A stretch of DNA of 64,000 nucleotides from Dryococelus australis. Taxonomy: Eukaryota; Arthropoda; Insecta; Phasmatodea; Phasmatidae. The stretch spans positions 67,350,590 through 67,414,589 of the forward strand of contig CM057002.1 in NCBI GenBank assembly GCA_029891345.1, written 5' to 3'. Position 1 is the first letter of the stretch. Every line of letters starts with the position of its first letter. The position numbers were made by a program, and so were the translations under genes. Under the pieces are notes generated by a model. It made no database searches. It was not told the DNA's origin and saw nothing but the letters and a program-made list of their open reading frames with translations. Below are positions 48,876 to 63,156 of the stretch, piece by piece.

Positions 48876-50079
48876 AGGAGCGGAGCGTAACTTATTTGAA
48901 AAATGTCGAGAGAGAGTGACCACAGAGTTCTCAAGAAGAGGAAAGTAAGTATGTCTCGTCGACAGCAAGGGCACTAGAGGTGGAGCAAGTTGCCGAGAGA
49001 AGCAGGAGTATGGAAGGATTGTACCACGGTCTGAAGCATTCGCCTGCTGTGACTTCGGCAATTGAACCCGAATGCAAGCCGAGCCCGCCAGCTATATAGC
49101 TTGTTCAAGATGAGGAAGGTACAGGGCCTACGTCCAGATTGAAGGATAAAGACTGTGTAGATGACTTATGTACGCATTTTCGTCACTATCACTATCCTCA
49201 CATATCATCTTTTCCCGTTCAACAATTTCCGAACACCTGCAGCAAACAGGAAATGAGACTGGAGAATGGACATTTCGGCACCGGATAATCTGACGGGACA
49301 TCGTAGAGGATAAGGAGTGAACATGTGCAGTATAATGTTGTCGGTTTGTCGCCATGGAATTGTGATGTGTGATGATGAGAAGTGGATCTTGTAATATAAA
49401 TCACACACAAAGTGGGAAGTGGCTTGACGTTAGTACAACCTGCTGTTAACTTCCAAACCAAGACTGACGTCACATTAGGTTGTGCTGTGGTAGATAGCAC
49501 TGTTTCGTTTTATGCGACGTGATAACTGCTTCCAGAAATTATACAATGCAGTGCGAATACGTGCAGGTAGTGTCGCTGGAATTGATCAAACACTCGTGTC
49601 GAATGTGTCAGTATAGAGATGAAACTATGTACTCATTTGTAGTTTCCACGGCTGGATACAGAGCATTGTTGACCAATAGCTGCTCACTCCGTGCGTCACT
49701 TGTTCTGAACAAACACTGCTACCAAACTGCCCGATACTGTCGTCGAACTTTCCATGCCGGCTGTTTGCACTTTGCCAAACTATTTACATTCATACACAGC
49801 ACACTCGTAGAAACACCAAAAATCTGTTTTTATTGGCAAACTTTGCAGCAATTCTGTTATGAAAATATTCTTACGCCGTTCCACAATATTACATACAACC
49901 ATAGTGAATGTACGGAAATGTCCAGTAAGGAATTTCAAATCTAGTTTATACGCACACATCTTATCTGAGAATCCTCTAGCAAAGGAGGTTTTCAAGCTAC
50001 GCTGAGCATATATGTAGGTCAATTACATATTTGTTACCTATTTAATACATATAATTATAATAACTATAAAATTGGTCAA
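48876..50079. other. No gene seen
   Basis: Mixed-composition sequence with chance frames only. The plus frame at 49519-49944 (141 codons) is Cys/His/Tyr-rich without a recognisable domain or splice context. Confidence 0.4.
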
Positions 50080-50242
50080 AAATATACTTTTATAATAATT
50101 TTACAGTTACCCTTGTTCGACGCATAAATAAAGTGATAAGGCCCATGGAAATTTAGTTTCATGGAGTAAGAATGCACAATATGCATACAAATAGATCTTA
50201 GACCTAGCATGGCTTTCAAAAGTGCTTAGTTTACAGTTAACA
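50080..50242. mobile_element. MITE family M1, 3' fragment
   Basis: It matches the right-hand part of the long-form copies (TTCGACGCATAAATAAAGTGAT, then AGGCCCATGG, ATAGATCTTA, and an end AAAAGTGCTTAGTTTACAG). The left half is missing. Confidence 0.7.
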
Positions 50243-50290
50243 TTCTATGATCGGTGATACTAGATTCACTAAATATGTACGGAAATCAAA

Positions 50291-51272
50291 CACTCTAAAT
50301 TCGAATCAGTGGGAAACCACTGATTCGCAGTGAAATTCAACTACTCGAATCAGTGAAAATGGCTCCACTTAGAATCAGCGAAAAACCACTGATAGTTTCA
50401 GCGAAAAAATTTCACTGATTGAATAATAAGTGACGATCGACTGCAGAGGCGAGGAAAATATTGATTTTATTGAATTTAGCTAAATAATTACGTGGAAAAA
50501 AAAACATATTTACGATAGTTTACTATTTATATAGCGCAATTTACCGTAATTAAAGAAAAAGTAAAAAAAAAAAAAATCGGAGGGGCTCGGGATTGAACTC
50601 ACACACCCTTTACACTTGGCTCATAGGCCTTTGCCTTATCTTACCATCTTTCTACGCTACGAAGACTTGTTGTAAACCGACAGGAAAATATATGTAAAAT
50701 CGTGAGTTTTAAAATGTATGCCCTCACTTTTCGCTTTTGGTTTAATTGGTGCCGTTACTATTGTTAAAATGAATAGTACATATGAGTGCACTCTCTTCGC
50801 CACATTATATGCAGTTTAAACTTTCAAACAAAGCTCTGTGATGATTTTATGAAAACGAAATGAAAGACGTAATAACGGAATGAAAGGCTGAATGTTAATA
50901 ATTACCTCGTAAAATGGTGTTTTGAAAGACGAAACACATTTTAAAATGTATTTTGTATTGGTTTTATTAGTTTATTCGTTGTTATTTCACTTGATACACA
51001 TTGTTTAGCGGCCAATTTGAAACGTTGTTAGGCGGCCATTTTTACAGGCTGATTAACTGAGTCATCAGTCAAAAATAAAGCATTGGAAAACAGTAAAAAA
51101 AAAAAAAAAGTAGACTGATTAATCCGTGGAAAATGTCACTATCAATTAGTGAAGGAAACGTGGCATTTTTTCACTTATTCATTAGTTAAATTCACTGAAG
51201 TTACTGTTGAATCAGTCAGGTACCCTTGACTGATTGAAACTGTGAAATTTTCACTGATTCAGATTTAGAGTG
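50291..51272. mobile_element. 982-bp element with inverted ends and subterminal repeats (CACTA-like?)
   Basis: The left end CACTCTAAATTCGAATCAGTG and right end (inverse) CACTCTAAATCTGAATCAGTG match at 19 of the first 21 bases. Both terminal zones (about 50300-50430 and 51110-51265) are filled with variants of AATCAGTG in both orientations. CAC ends with clustered short subterminal motifs are known for CACTA/EnSpm and Chapaev groups. No exact 2-4 bp flanking duplication was found, so the class is tentative. It has no transposase and contains a tRNA-like insertion. Confidence 0.6.
50568..50665 (-). mobile_element. tRNA-like pol III sequence inside the element
   Basis: On the minus strand, an A-box-like TGGTAAGATAAGG is followed 48 nt later by B-box-like GTTCAATCC (about 50596-50588). 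A CCTCCGA end and a T run (A run at 50565-50577 on the plus strand) follow. The T arm does not pair properly, so a working tRNA is unlikely; a SINE head or tRNA pseudogene is more likely. Confidence 0.35.
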
Positions 51273-53729
51273 GATTCCAAAATGAAAAAAAAAAAAAAAA
51301 ATACTGTAAAGAAAAATAATTAAGACGTTTATTGCCTAGATATTGAATTTATCTCCTCGTGGCCTGGTAAAAAAGAACTGATTAACGAATAGCATTATCT
51401 AAAAAATAACATTAAGGTGTAGATACATATTTATCAGTTACCACATTAATGCTCTTTTAATAGGGGCCTAAAGTAAATAAGGTAGGCTTGGATTTTCTAA
51501 CGTTTAAAGTTTGTAAATATCAAATTGTATCTATCAACTGGAGTGATTAATCGGTCAATTTGAAGTTGATGCAATTCTGTATTTGTCAACTTATGTTACA
51601 TTGTAATGTATCCATTAGCTTTACTTTGTACGTTACGTCATTATCTTATTATCTTCATTTGATATTATATTTTATGTCATTAAGTTATTTGCAGAGTTTG
51701 TTAACAGGATGTTCAAATTTTAATACTTACAGCTTAGGATTCTCATAAGTTTGCTTTAAGGTGGCTTTCTCTTATTACCTTGATTCATCAATATCGTCAT
51801 TTCTATCTAAATATTGTACAGTTATGCAATGTTCAAGAATTAATCACTTGAAAATTATTAAATATGTATGATTATGTTATTAACACCATCAATTATTGTA
51901 TAAGTGTAGTTTTCACCATGTTATAAATGAGTTGTGAGATCTAGACATTGATTTGAATGATTTAAATATATTTTGTGTTGATTTTTTCTTAAAACGTATG
52001 TATTTATGTATGTACGTGTACGTTATGTTCACTGAAAGTAGGAACATGTTAACTGCGCCTTTAGACAAATATACAGAAGACCCGTGGATAGGAATACAAC
52101 GGCTCACAGAAGAGACTAAATAAACATCTTTCGAAAGCGATTGGTCAACTGTGAGGCAACTATACATTTCATCTGGTGGCACTTTCACTGTAACTTAAAA
52201 CATTCGGGAATATTGGCAGTTTTGAAAGCATTTTCCACCCGCAGTTGTGGAAAATATTGAACCGAGTCTGTATGACGATGGTCCAGACTTGTTCTGCAAC
52301 GAACACTGTGAAATGGAGAGCGTCATGTTCGGTGCCAACCGCTGAGCGATACTTCCTTCAAACATCGCTTATCGTCGTTAATTCGTTAGCGGCACAGGCG
52401 TTCGTCATAACTGTTCCGTCATATATGGCGGCCCGCTGTTCGAGATATTCCTTGCAAGGCTCCATGTCTGTCGCAGTCAAGTTGAGGCATTTTGCAGTTT
52501 ACCCTTTCACTATCATTACCAAAAACATCAGACGTGGTTCGCAGTAATGACGTTTATGACGGCAGTTGTGTTTGTAATATTGTAGAATTATCGTCTACTC
52601 TCTGTCTCGTAAGTTGGCAGGATTGTTTTGTTGTTGTTTTGCTAACGTATCCTTCCGCCTCAGCTGTTGCTGACACAACAAGAATGCTACCTATGTTTTT
52701 TTGTCAGTTGTCGATGTTTGCCACGGGAAGATAATTGATATCAGCTGATGACTTTGTGTTTTTATCAATGAATGGCTTGAAACCTGAGCAATTGCCTACA
52801 AATGGAAAACTGCTAGCTTACGTTCAAAAATTTCTATTCGTAAAATTTTTATTTTAAATATCAGATATTAAATATATATTAAAATTAATTTTGAAAACTA
52901 ATAATGTTAAGTGATTTATTTAAGTATAAAAACAGTTTTAGTAAATGGTTTTACTCAAGTGTAATTTTCTTCGTACAAGTTGCATGCAAGATAGGCCTAC
53001 ATGCAGAGATGTTTGATTTGCACCTGTCGTAACCTGGTTATGAATGAATGCACATTACGAGGGTTTAAGTGGAGTTTTTGATATGATCCACAACCGTAAT
53101 GGTGTCCCTGAAATATTATGATATTCTTGGTGATTTCATTGATGGGAAGGAGGGTTGAGGAGGTGGGGGTGGTGGGACGGGGACAAATGGAGCTGAGTTT
53201 GTTCATGGCCACTTTTTGTTGTATTTGTTTTGTTTCACACGATAGGTCTTCCTATTGGTTTAGAAGCGTGCGAGGTTATTGATCATTTAAATTTTCTATC
53301 GTCAAACTTGGTTGTACTGGGGCCTTCATCGTACTCTTTTCTAAGTGCTGCCTAGAAATTTAGTACAATCGCATTTATGTATGAATAGCTTCCGGGATCT
53401 CTTTGAACTCTATTTAAAAAAAAAAAAGTTAGTTTTTATTAGTTATTTGGAACTCTTGATATTTATTCTAAGTTAAATGTTTCTTACTGACACAAATATG
53501 GGTATTTCTTGGAATTTGAACTGAAAAATCTTCGGGTGCAATTTGAATACAGTTTATATCTAATATTATGATTATTACAAATAATGCTTACAGTAGGCAT
53601 GTGACGAAAGAAATTTTTATAGTATATCTATCAGTTCAGAATTTCATAGGGCTGAACTTTGTCTTAGGCCTAATTTATATCACTTTGCAGACTAAGGTAC
53701 GATGAAATTTTAAATAGGAAATGGTCAAC

Positions 53730-53731
<2 letters not shown>
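51273..53731. other. No gene seen
   Basis: AT-rich; A runs at 51283 and 53415. Chance frames only. Confidence 0.45.
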
Positions 53732-53776
<45 letters not shown>

Positions 53777-53818
53777 TGTGTGTGTGTGTGTCTACATATA
53801 TATATATATATATATATC
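53732..53818. repeat. Compound microsatellite (AG)n (TG)n (TA)n
   Basis: Three adjacent dinucleotide tracts: about 42 bp AG, 18 bp TG and 22 bp TA. Confidence 0.97.
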
Positions 53819-54131
53819 TCATCAAGTAACTGAACAATAAATGCAGTTTAAGTGTGTCCGGAAGTTACAAATATGAGGTCGCCAGATATAAGCGCTCGCA
53901 TAGGTGCCGCAGTAATATTCACACCACATGGTCGATCATGTTTACTATGTGAGATCTGTAATTATATATCAGTCAAATACGATAACAGCACTGAAAAGAA
54001 ATTATGATAGTAAATTGTACATGTGTTCACTATAAAACCAAAGTTTAAGGGCTGGAAACGCCAAACTTGTGCAATATTTATGAGACTTATAAATTGAACA
54101 AGCAATATGGCGCCCACGACCAACCCCCTAA

Positions 54132-54500
54132 AGGCTGTTCACGATAAAGTGAGCACTTTTGAAATAAACCTTAGAAAAAAGTCACTACTCTTGCCTGCAT
54201 ATATTATAACGAGCGCGCTGAGTGACATTCACCCAGTAAAGTTGGTAACGATGGCTTGAAAGTAGTCCCATGTCTTAACGTCGAGCTTTCCTTTTTTTAA
54301 TGTACCGAAGTATAAAAGTTAGCAGATTTGTAAAATATTTTCTTTTGTTAATTATTTCACAGTTTCTCCTGACCGACGCATAAATAAAGTGATGAGGCCC
54401 ATGGCAATGTTAATTTTACATAAGGCAGAAATACAACACGTGCACACAAGTAGATCTTAAGCAGAGCTTTTAAAAGTGCTCATTTTACCGTGAACAGCCT
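54132..54500. mobile_element. MITE family M1, long form, copy 1
   Basis: This 369-bp copy runs from AGGCTGTTCACGATAAAGTG to its inverse CATTTTACCGTGAACAGCCT. The ends are shared with the short form but the interior is different and includes GACCGACGCATAAATAAAGT. There is no coding capacity. Confidence 0.85.
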
Positions 54501-54845
54501 ATACACACATAGATCGCAAGTGATGCAGGTAGAGCTGAGCGCCGCACGAGATGTAGTCAAGTATAATGAAGCCTACAACCCCTTGTCTTGACATATTGAC
54601 TAGAGTATACTCGTTCACGTATGACGTGTTGTAGAACAGAGGAGATCACATCTGTGCTGTGCAACTCCACAAGCCAGTACCAATACACTCATCGCTGCTA
54701 ACACACAAACTATATCCTGATTCGTTGAGTCTTGTGCCATGGATCTACCCCGAAACCCTTTCCATACCTTCCAAAGGGCCAGTTGTTACAAGAAATTCCT
54801 AGGTACTTGTGGCACCATAAACTTCCTCTTTTGCAACACCTAAAA

Positions 54846-56099
<1,254 letters not shown>

Positions 56100-58530
56100 T
56101 ATCTGTGCTCCATCACTTGCCGGATCATCTTATTTTAACATCCGCGGATGATGTTTCTCGATATTGTCGTCTTTATTTCTTAAAAGAGAAAAAAATATTC
56201 TCGAGAAATTTAAAGGATCCAAGCACGAAACAGAACGATCAACTGGGAAGGTTATGAAATGTCTTCAAAAGGACAATGAAGTGTCTGAGTATTGTAATCA
56301 AGAATGTGATGAATACCTGAAGGAATGTAGAATACGGAGAAGATTGTTCACAGCATATGTAGGTACACCTCGACATTAATTCCATCAGAGGAAAAACAAA
56401 ACACTCCTAGAGAAAGCGAGATGTCTTCTCATTGAAGCAAACCTTTCAGAGTCTTTTTGGACTGAAGCTGCAAACACCGCACATTATTTAACTAACCATT
56501 CTCCTTGCAGATCAGTTCAAGACAAAACTACATTTCAACTATGGGCTAAAGAATTCCAATAGTCTGACACCTACATGTACTTGGTTCGGAAGCCTTTGTC
56601 TTGAACAAGAATGCAACAAGGAGGGAACTAGATTCTGAGGTCAATGAAGGTTTTTATAGGCTATTCTTAGACATCAAAAGCCTACAGAGTGTTGGTACAA
56701 TGCCGAAGGAAGGTTTTAATCTCAAGAGATGTAAGGATTTAAAAAAAAATATTTTATCTTCCAAGAAAGAAGAAAATAACATAAACAATACAAAAGAAGC
56801 AACTAAAGTGACTCCATTAAATTCAGTCTAACGAGTGCCACAGGCGCGCCTAGGAAAAGATGGCAGAAGAAATCCGCTATCAAGATAAAAATGCCTCAAC
56901 ACAGGAAGAAAGAGTCATAGAAGTGTATCAACTGGATGCTCACAAAAATATTTCCCAAAATGAAGAAATTCCCTTCAACAAAGGCATTCTGGAGAAAAAT
57001 GAAGATCCTCAAATGAAGAACAGACCTAAAAATGAAGAGGACGGGAAACAACAAGCTAACAGACCAAAAAAATTGAGAACCCCCCCCCCCCTCCCAAATT
57101 GGACTAAGTACTATTGCACGGAAGGTGACTCATCTATGAACACTTATTATGGCGAATTACTAAGAATGTTTCTAAGCAATAAAATAAAAGCTTACACCAA
57201 GAATGGAACTAGGGTCGTAGTCGACAAAAGAAAACGTACAAATCCTATCAGCGTGAAAAGTATCCTTAAAAACAAATGTAAGCCAAATGGAGAGTTAGAA
57301 AGGAAGAAAGCAAGGCATGTTGCTAGAGGTTTCAGTCAACGATTACGAAATATTTTTACCGGCAGTTAATCTCACGTCTCTTAGATTTCTTCTAGGTTTG
57401 TCAGCCAAAAAACTTCGTGCTAAATGATCTGGATGTGCTCACTGCCTTCCTCACTGGGGACATCAGTGGAATGATTTATGTAAAAAAACCTAGATCTCTG
57501 CAAAGGATTCTCCAGGAAAGCTGATGAAGGAAATCAAAATGAAGATCAGGCCCTTTTCAACCAAACAAAGAAAATGGCCGAAGATCTCAGAAATTCAAAA
57601 GAAGAAAAATGTTTTGCTCAAAAAGTGCTATATGGCTATAAACAATTTGGAAGAAAATCTGCTGGACCATATATCAAGATACCTTTTTTTTCTACCATGC
57701 CATTCCGTCCCTTTGCATTCATGTACAGGGTTCAGGGGAGATAATGTCACTAAATCAATGTACATTGATGACTTGATCTTTGGATCCTAAAAAAACGAGG
57801 ATTAATGACATTAAAGAAGGAATTCGTGGAAGCTTTAGAAATGAGAGATTTAGTCTTTCCTCTTGGGATAGAATTTACGCATTACGAAGGAAGCATCACT
57901 GTTTCGCAAAAGAGATACATCGAAGAGATTCGCTGGAAATTTGAAACGAAGGCTTACAAACCTATTTCAGTGCCTCTGCAGATCGGAATTAAGTAAAACA
58001 CAGATAGCAATAATGAAGTTATGTATGTTCCATATCAGTGCTTCATGGGTTGTACCTATCTGTTGCCAGATATCATACATGCTGCTAGTTATCTCTGCCA
58101 GTTTGACTCTTGTTTCCAAAGAGAACATAGGTTAGCAGCAAAGGCAATAATCTGCGTACCTTCAAGAGACGGAGAGCGTAGCTATCACTTTCTGCAAAAT
58201 CAATGAAACTCTGGTGGAAATGGATGTAGATTGGGCTTCCTGTCAGCATGGCAGAAGATACTACATATGATTTTGCTTAATATTCACAGGAACTCTTATC
58301 AGCTGTGATCTAAGAAACACAATACAATGGCCTTATCTCCAGCAGAAGCTGAATATGTTTATCTCGCGGGAGCTGTGAAAGAGGCTGTACATTTAAATAG
58401 CAACTTTCATATGAAATGGGCCGAGACATAGAACATTGTTTGTATCAGCAATAACAGCCAATCTGCTACGTATCTCGCAGAAAACTCAAATCATAATAAT
58501 TTTCGTATCACAAAACAAAACTTACTTACT
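56100..58530 (+). mobile_element. Decayed Ty1/copia retrotransposon fossil (pol region)
   Basis: Recognisable pieces of a copia-type pol lie in the order integrase (about 56100-56560), reverse transcriptase (about 57230-58000, with a YIDDL motif) and RNase H (about 58300-58500, with SPAEAEY). Integrase before reverse transcriptase is the mark of Ty1/copia. The pieces are scattered over several frames, with on the order of ten or more breaks, and no gag or terminal repeats were found. It is an old, dead fragment. Confidence 0.88.
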
Positions 58531-59010
58531 ATGGTGCAGTACCTATATAGACAATACAATCATACAGCTGTTTCAACACTCCGACTCACGAACACAGCCG
58601 TTCACAAGTCCCAATCGGCACCTTAAATCTGTACATTTTGTTCCAGGTAATGGTTTTGTGAATAAATATACTTCCATGACCGTTGCTGATAGGTATACAA
58701 TTTTGACACCTTCTCGAGGAACTAATTTTTTTTTTGTGATATGAAAATTATTAATGTTCACAGAATAAAATTTACATGTAGCTTCTACATTTGAATATTT
58801 TATTTTAGTTTGTGTAATTAAATAAAATGTTATTAGAACCGACACTTTGTCAAGGATAAAACTGTGTACTAACTAAGACGGCAGCCAATGAATGAACAAC
58901 TGAAGTACTGACACAGGACTGCGAACTCGTGAAATTTTCTTGTCCCTGTATTTACCGAATATGTATGTTGTTGCGCAGTCGGGCAATGCAGGGGGTGACC
59001 CACCCCAAAT

Positions 59011-59031
59011 CCCCCCCCCCCCCCCCCCCCC
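59011..59031. repeat. C21 homopolymer
   Basis: An uninterrupted run of about 21 C. Long C/G runs are rare in AT-rich genomes and hard to sequence, so the length may be inexact. Confidence 0.9.
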
Positions 59032-60142
59032 GCCGGAGGAGTCGACTACGTTAGAAGATGAGCAAGAATAAATGAAGCTATAAATACCGCCGGCAGCCAG
59101 AGAGCAGCCAATGAGCAGAGTGATGTGCAAGAATCCATCTGGTTAATCCAGCGCCATTCCCAGATAACAACACTGCTCATCTCTCTACTAGCCTTCTCAC
59201 CTCTACTAATAATAAATGAATAAAGAATTATGTCCAACCTTCTTTCACTCGTAGCATTTCTATTTAATGCATGCAATAATTTTGTATTCTTTCCAATTGG
59301 CTGGGGTTTTTCGGTGTCTATGGCGGTTTTTCCCTGTCTCTCCTTAGTTATAGTTTAAGCTATAGGTACAGTAAGGGAGGTAGTCATGGCCCCAATTGCT
59401 GGCCATGGCTGCCCAATCCCTCTCTGCCGCAATGCATGTCTCCTTGCATGATTTCCTTCCTTTGTAGGAGTAAGGGGTTTGCCCTGATAAACAATTAGTT
59501 CCCGTACTACCCACCGGGATTCACTTAACACTCAGTAATAGGGTAGTTGGACAAGAGCAGTCAGTCTTGTGGAAGCCATCTGGCTGAAGTGTGGTTATAG
59601 GGAAAAGTTCGGTACAGCGAGGGACAGCAGTGAAAAGGACAGACTACGGCGGAAGACAAATATTTCTGCAGTTTAGGACAGGTGAGAGGGAGTGGCAGCC
59701 GATAAGGGCTCTCCGAGATCTCTACAACATGGCGGACTGGTGGGATCTGGACTGAACTGAGGTCGTACTGTATGAACAAGTGGAACGGACTTTATTGTAA
59801 ATATGACAATTGCCAAGCATAGTCATATAATTTATAAAATAATTCAATAGATTTTGACACACTGTTTATTGGGTCTGATTTTAGTTGTTTAGTTACAGTA
59901 ATTTCTTTGGGGTAACTGAAATTGTATTGATTGAATTTCTTAATTATGAGTAGGAAGTGATAGAAATTTACTGTGAGATAAGTCAGGAGTGTTTGGTTTG
60001 TATTTATTGTAAATAAAGAAGGAAATAATTAATTACTATTTTATTTAATCATGACCTCCGTTCCTTAAAGAACCTGGGCAACCGTACTGACTTCATGTAG
60101 AATCCTTTTAATTCTATGGGAATGGTACTTATATTTTTCTAT
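59032..60142. other. No gene seen; repeat-like patch
   Basis: A GC-richer patch at about 59280-59760 resembles non-coding mobile-element sequence but could not be classified. Confidence 0.35.
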
Positions 60143-60490
60143 AAGCTGTTAACGATAAAGTGAGAACTTTTGAAATCAACCTTAGAAAAAAGTCACTGCC
60201 CCGTGCCTGCATGTATTTAAACGGGAACACTGAGGCACATACGCCCAGTAAAGGTGGTAACGATAGGTGGAAAATAGTTCCATATCTTAACGTCGAATAA
60301 AAAGTGTTACATGTTACCATTTGTGATAACGTAAATTATTTCTTTCGTTTTCTGTTTCTTTTATGCATCAACGTATGAAAATGAAAAGATTTGTAAAATA
60401 TTTACTTTTTATAATAATTTCACAGTTTCGCTTGACCGACGCATGAATAAAGTGATGAGGCCCATGGCGATGTTAATTTTACAACAGCCT
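60143..60490. mobile_element. MITE family M1, long form, copy 2 (3' end deleted)
   Basis: It starts AAGCTGTTAACGATAAAGTG and matches copy 54132 through AGTCACTGCC, CCCAGTAAAGGTGGTAACGA and GACCGACGCATGAATAAAGT. Most of the right inverted end is missing, leaving only ACAGCCT. Confidence 0.8.
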
Positions 60491-62923
60491 ATACGGAACT
60501 GCTTCTTGGAATGGATCATCAGTATGTTTGAAATAAATCAAATATAAATATCTGTGATGATGAGTGAAGATGAAATGCCTAGATGCTAAATATGAAGTGG
60601 AACCCAGAGAGAGGAAAGCGGATATGGAAATGCTGGTCGGCGACCTGGGCTGGGCTGCCATACTGATGCAAGGGGCGACGTTGGCAGTGCGAGAAAACCC
60701 GTGCGTCGTGTGTAGAGACGTCGTAGAGTGCCAGTGACTCGGCAGGTTCTCTCAGCACTTGAACAGAATGCCTTCAGCGGCTCCGCCAGCCCCTCCCTCC
60801 TTCGACTGCCACCACAGTCTAACTTGACGCAAGCGTGCTTTCCTAACGGGCATTCCTTCGCTTGAACTCGGCGCAACCAACTTCTCTATAGTCACGTGCT
60901 CGTGGTCATGTAGGCCGAGGAGCGCACAGTTGGCACTACCAGGCTTGTTTTCTGTTGCCAACCATGTAGCATAATTTATATTTTTACATTATTTGCAGAA
61001 ATTATATATATAACATGAGGAATAAAATGCTTTGAGCAAAAAATATTTAAGGCACATACGAGTATATTGCAGTTCAATTTTTAAGAATATATATGCATAA
61101 TTATATATATATGTGATATTTTTGTCCCTACACAATTAAATCGTTAGCTACATACTTCTGCTAAGATGATGATAAAAATGTAACTGACTGATATATTGCG
61201 AGCAGTTAAAAACAACTGTAATATTTGTGGAATGAAAGTAAACCGTTAATAAATGAGGGGTAGAGTGCTTGTTGGGAGATGTAAAAATTGTATTCGTTGC
61301 ACATAAAATATAATCACAAGCTGTTAGCGAAACATTTGCAACGACTTTAGAACGAAACAGCATTTCGAAGTATGAGTGTCAAGAGCACAATGTGGAATAA
61401 GGACTGGTAACGGTTAAGCAAATAAAAAAATTTAAAAAAAACACGAATGCCAAAAAACGATCTCAACCAACTACACCACCATACTTTATAACCTAATAAT
61501 TGCCGACCATAATATATTTGTTTCTGTAGTATTAAATTTCGTTAGCGAAGCTAGTATTTTTCCAACAATAGTAAAGAGGAATATACTGTCAGAAAATTAG
61601 TTCCATTTATAAGGTGAGTGTGTATGTTACTCCAATGTTGGTGTACATACAGTCGTTAATGCTCAATAAGAACACTGTAGGCGCCATCTAGTGCGACCAG
61701 CCAGATGTAGGAGTACAGTGTTTGCACTCGGCTGCACAGGTCATTACAAATTAGTACACACGCTATCAACGCTGTCAGGAAAGTACGGTTATTTTGCATG
61801 AGAAATAAGAATGCATGTATTTTGTAATACTGAAACATGCGTTGATAAAATTTACTTATTAAAATTTTTTTTAAATCTATAAATAAGAGTATATTTTTTA
61901 ATGTAAATTTCAGCCTGTTTCCATTACGGATGCTTTCTGGTTATGTGTATTAAATAATAGTAAATAATCTTTAGCAATATTTTTGATATCTGATTTTATG
62001 CTGATGCACTGGGGCAGAATGAGTTCAAGAACCACTTCATACAATGGAGCCCTGTTATTACGTTTTTCAGGCGGAATGTTGAAAAACTGTTATATGCAGG
62101 AAAACTTTATAAACAGGAATTAATTTTGTGCGTCTAAAAATAGACATAAGACAAAATAAACTCTAGTTTTATCATTAATCTGTAGAGACATCAAGTTAAG
62201 TAGCTTGTATAACTTACATTCCTCCTAAAGTAATCAGTGTTACATCAGTAATTACAGTAATGTGTCATACTGCAAGCGTAAAATACTGTAATTGCCCGTA
62301 AAAATACATGTATCATAAAAATGTAATGATTTTAATTTATTTTGTCTTTTTCTTGTAACCACATCTAAATACCACAAAATCATTTCGGTTACCTACACAA
62401 GCTTAGCTTTAAACAGCATCAGTGAAGGTGTTACATGCAGGGATCTTAAAACAGGTTCTACTCTAGGGACATTCGCAATGGAGTGAGAAGCTGACATCTT
62501 ACTGTTTTTACTTCTTGTTCGTCTTGTCTCCGACACAAACAAGGAATGTGGTTAGTAACAGAATGATATATTGTTTTCCTGCTGGGAATGCCTGCGTAAC
62601 TTCGCGTGTTACTGTTTACATTCGCCCGCAGATAAGCTTCAAGGTCATTCCAGTGCATGCGATTTCTATGTAGCAACACGAGCTGTATTGTAATTGTCTT
62701 TTGCTATGTATGTACTTATTTTGTATGTTATAATTCATCTGCTTTTGTTGTACTTTTTGACATCTCTGTCACATTGTGTGATGTGACTTTGTAGGCTAAT
62801 AAATATAATATATAATATAATAATTTCAGAAGTGCTGATTCAACTTTCAACATGTTGTAATCACTTGCGACATGTGCTGTAGTCGGTGTCGGCAGCGACA
62901 ACAGCCGTGTCCGAAACGGCTAT
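60491..62923. other. No gene seen; one CpG-richer patch
   Basis: The interval 60590-60960 has higher GC and CpG than its flanks and could be a promoter or a repeat. No exon with splice signals adjoins it. The remainder is AT-rich. Confidence 0.4.
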
Positions 62924-63156
62924 AGGCCATTCACGGTAAAGTGAGCACTTTTGAAGTCATAGTTACTTTTTTATTTTAACCAATTTATATCATTCCGCCT
63001 ATTTTTCATGTAAATCCTGTCAAGTGAGTAATAAACACAGTGTATACAGTCACCATACCCTAAACCAAAAGTCCGAGGCCACAGTGAAATGTATTTATTG
63101 GTTATTATGTCTTTTGAAACAACTTCAAAAAGTGCTCACTTTACCGCGAACGGTAT
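62924..63156. mobile_element. MITE family M1, short form, copy 2
   Basis: This 233-bp copy runs from AGGCCATTCACGGTAAAGTG to its inverse CACTTTACCGCGAACGGTAT and closely resembles the copy in Gadd45 intron 1. Both are in the same orientation. Confidence 0.85.

Noticed and set aside
49519-49944. 141-codon plus-strand open frame
   Set aside because: Cys/His/Tyr-rich chance frame in AT-rich DNA with no splice sites or domain.
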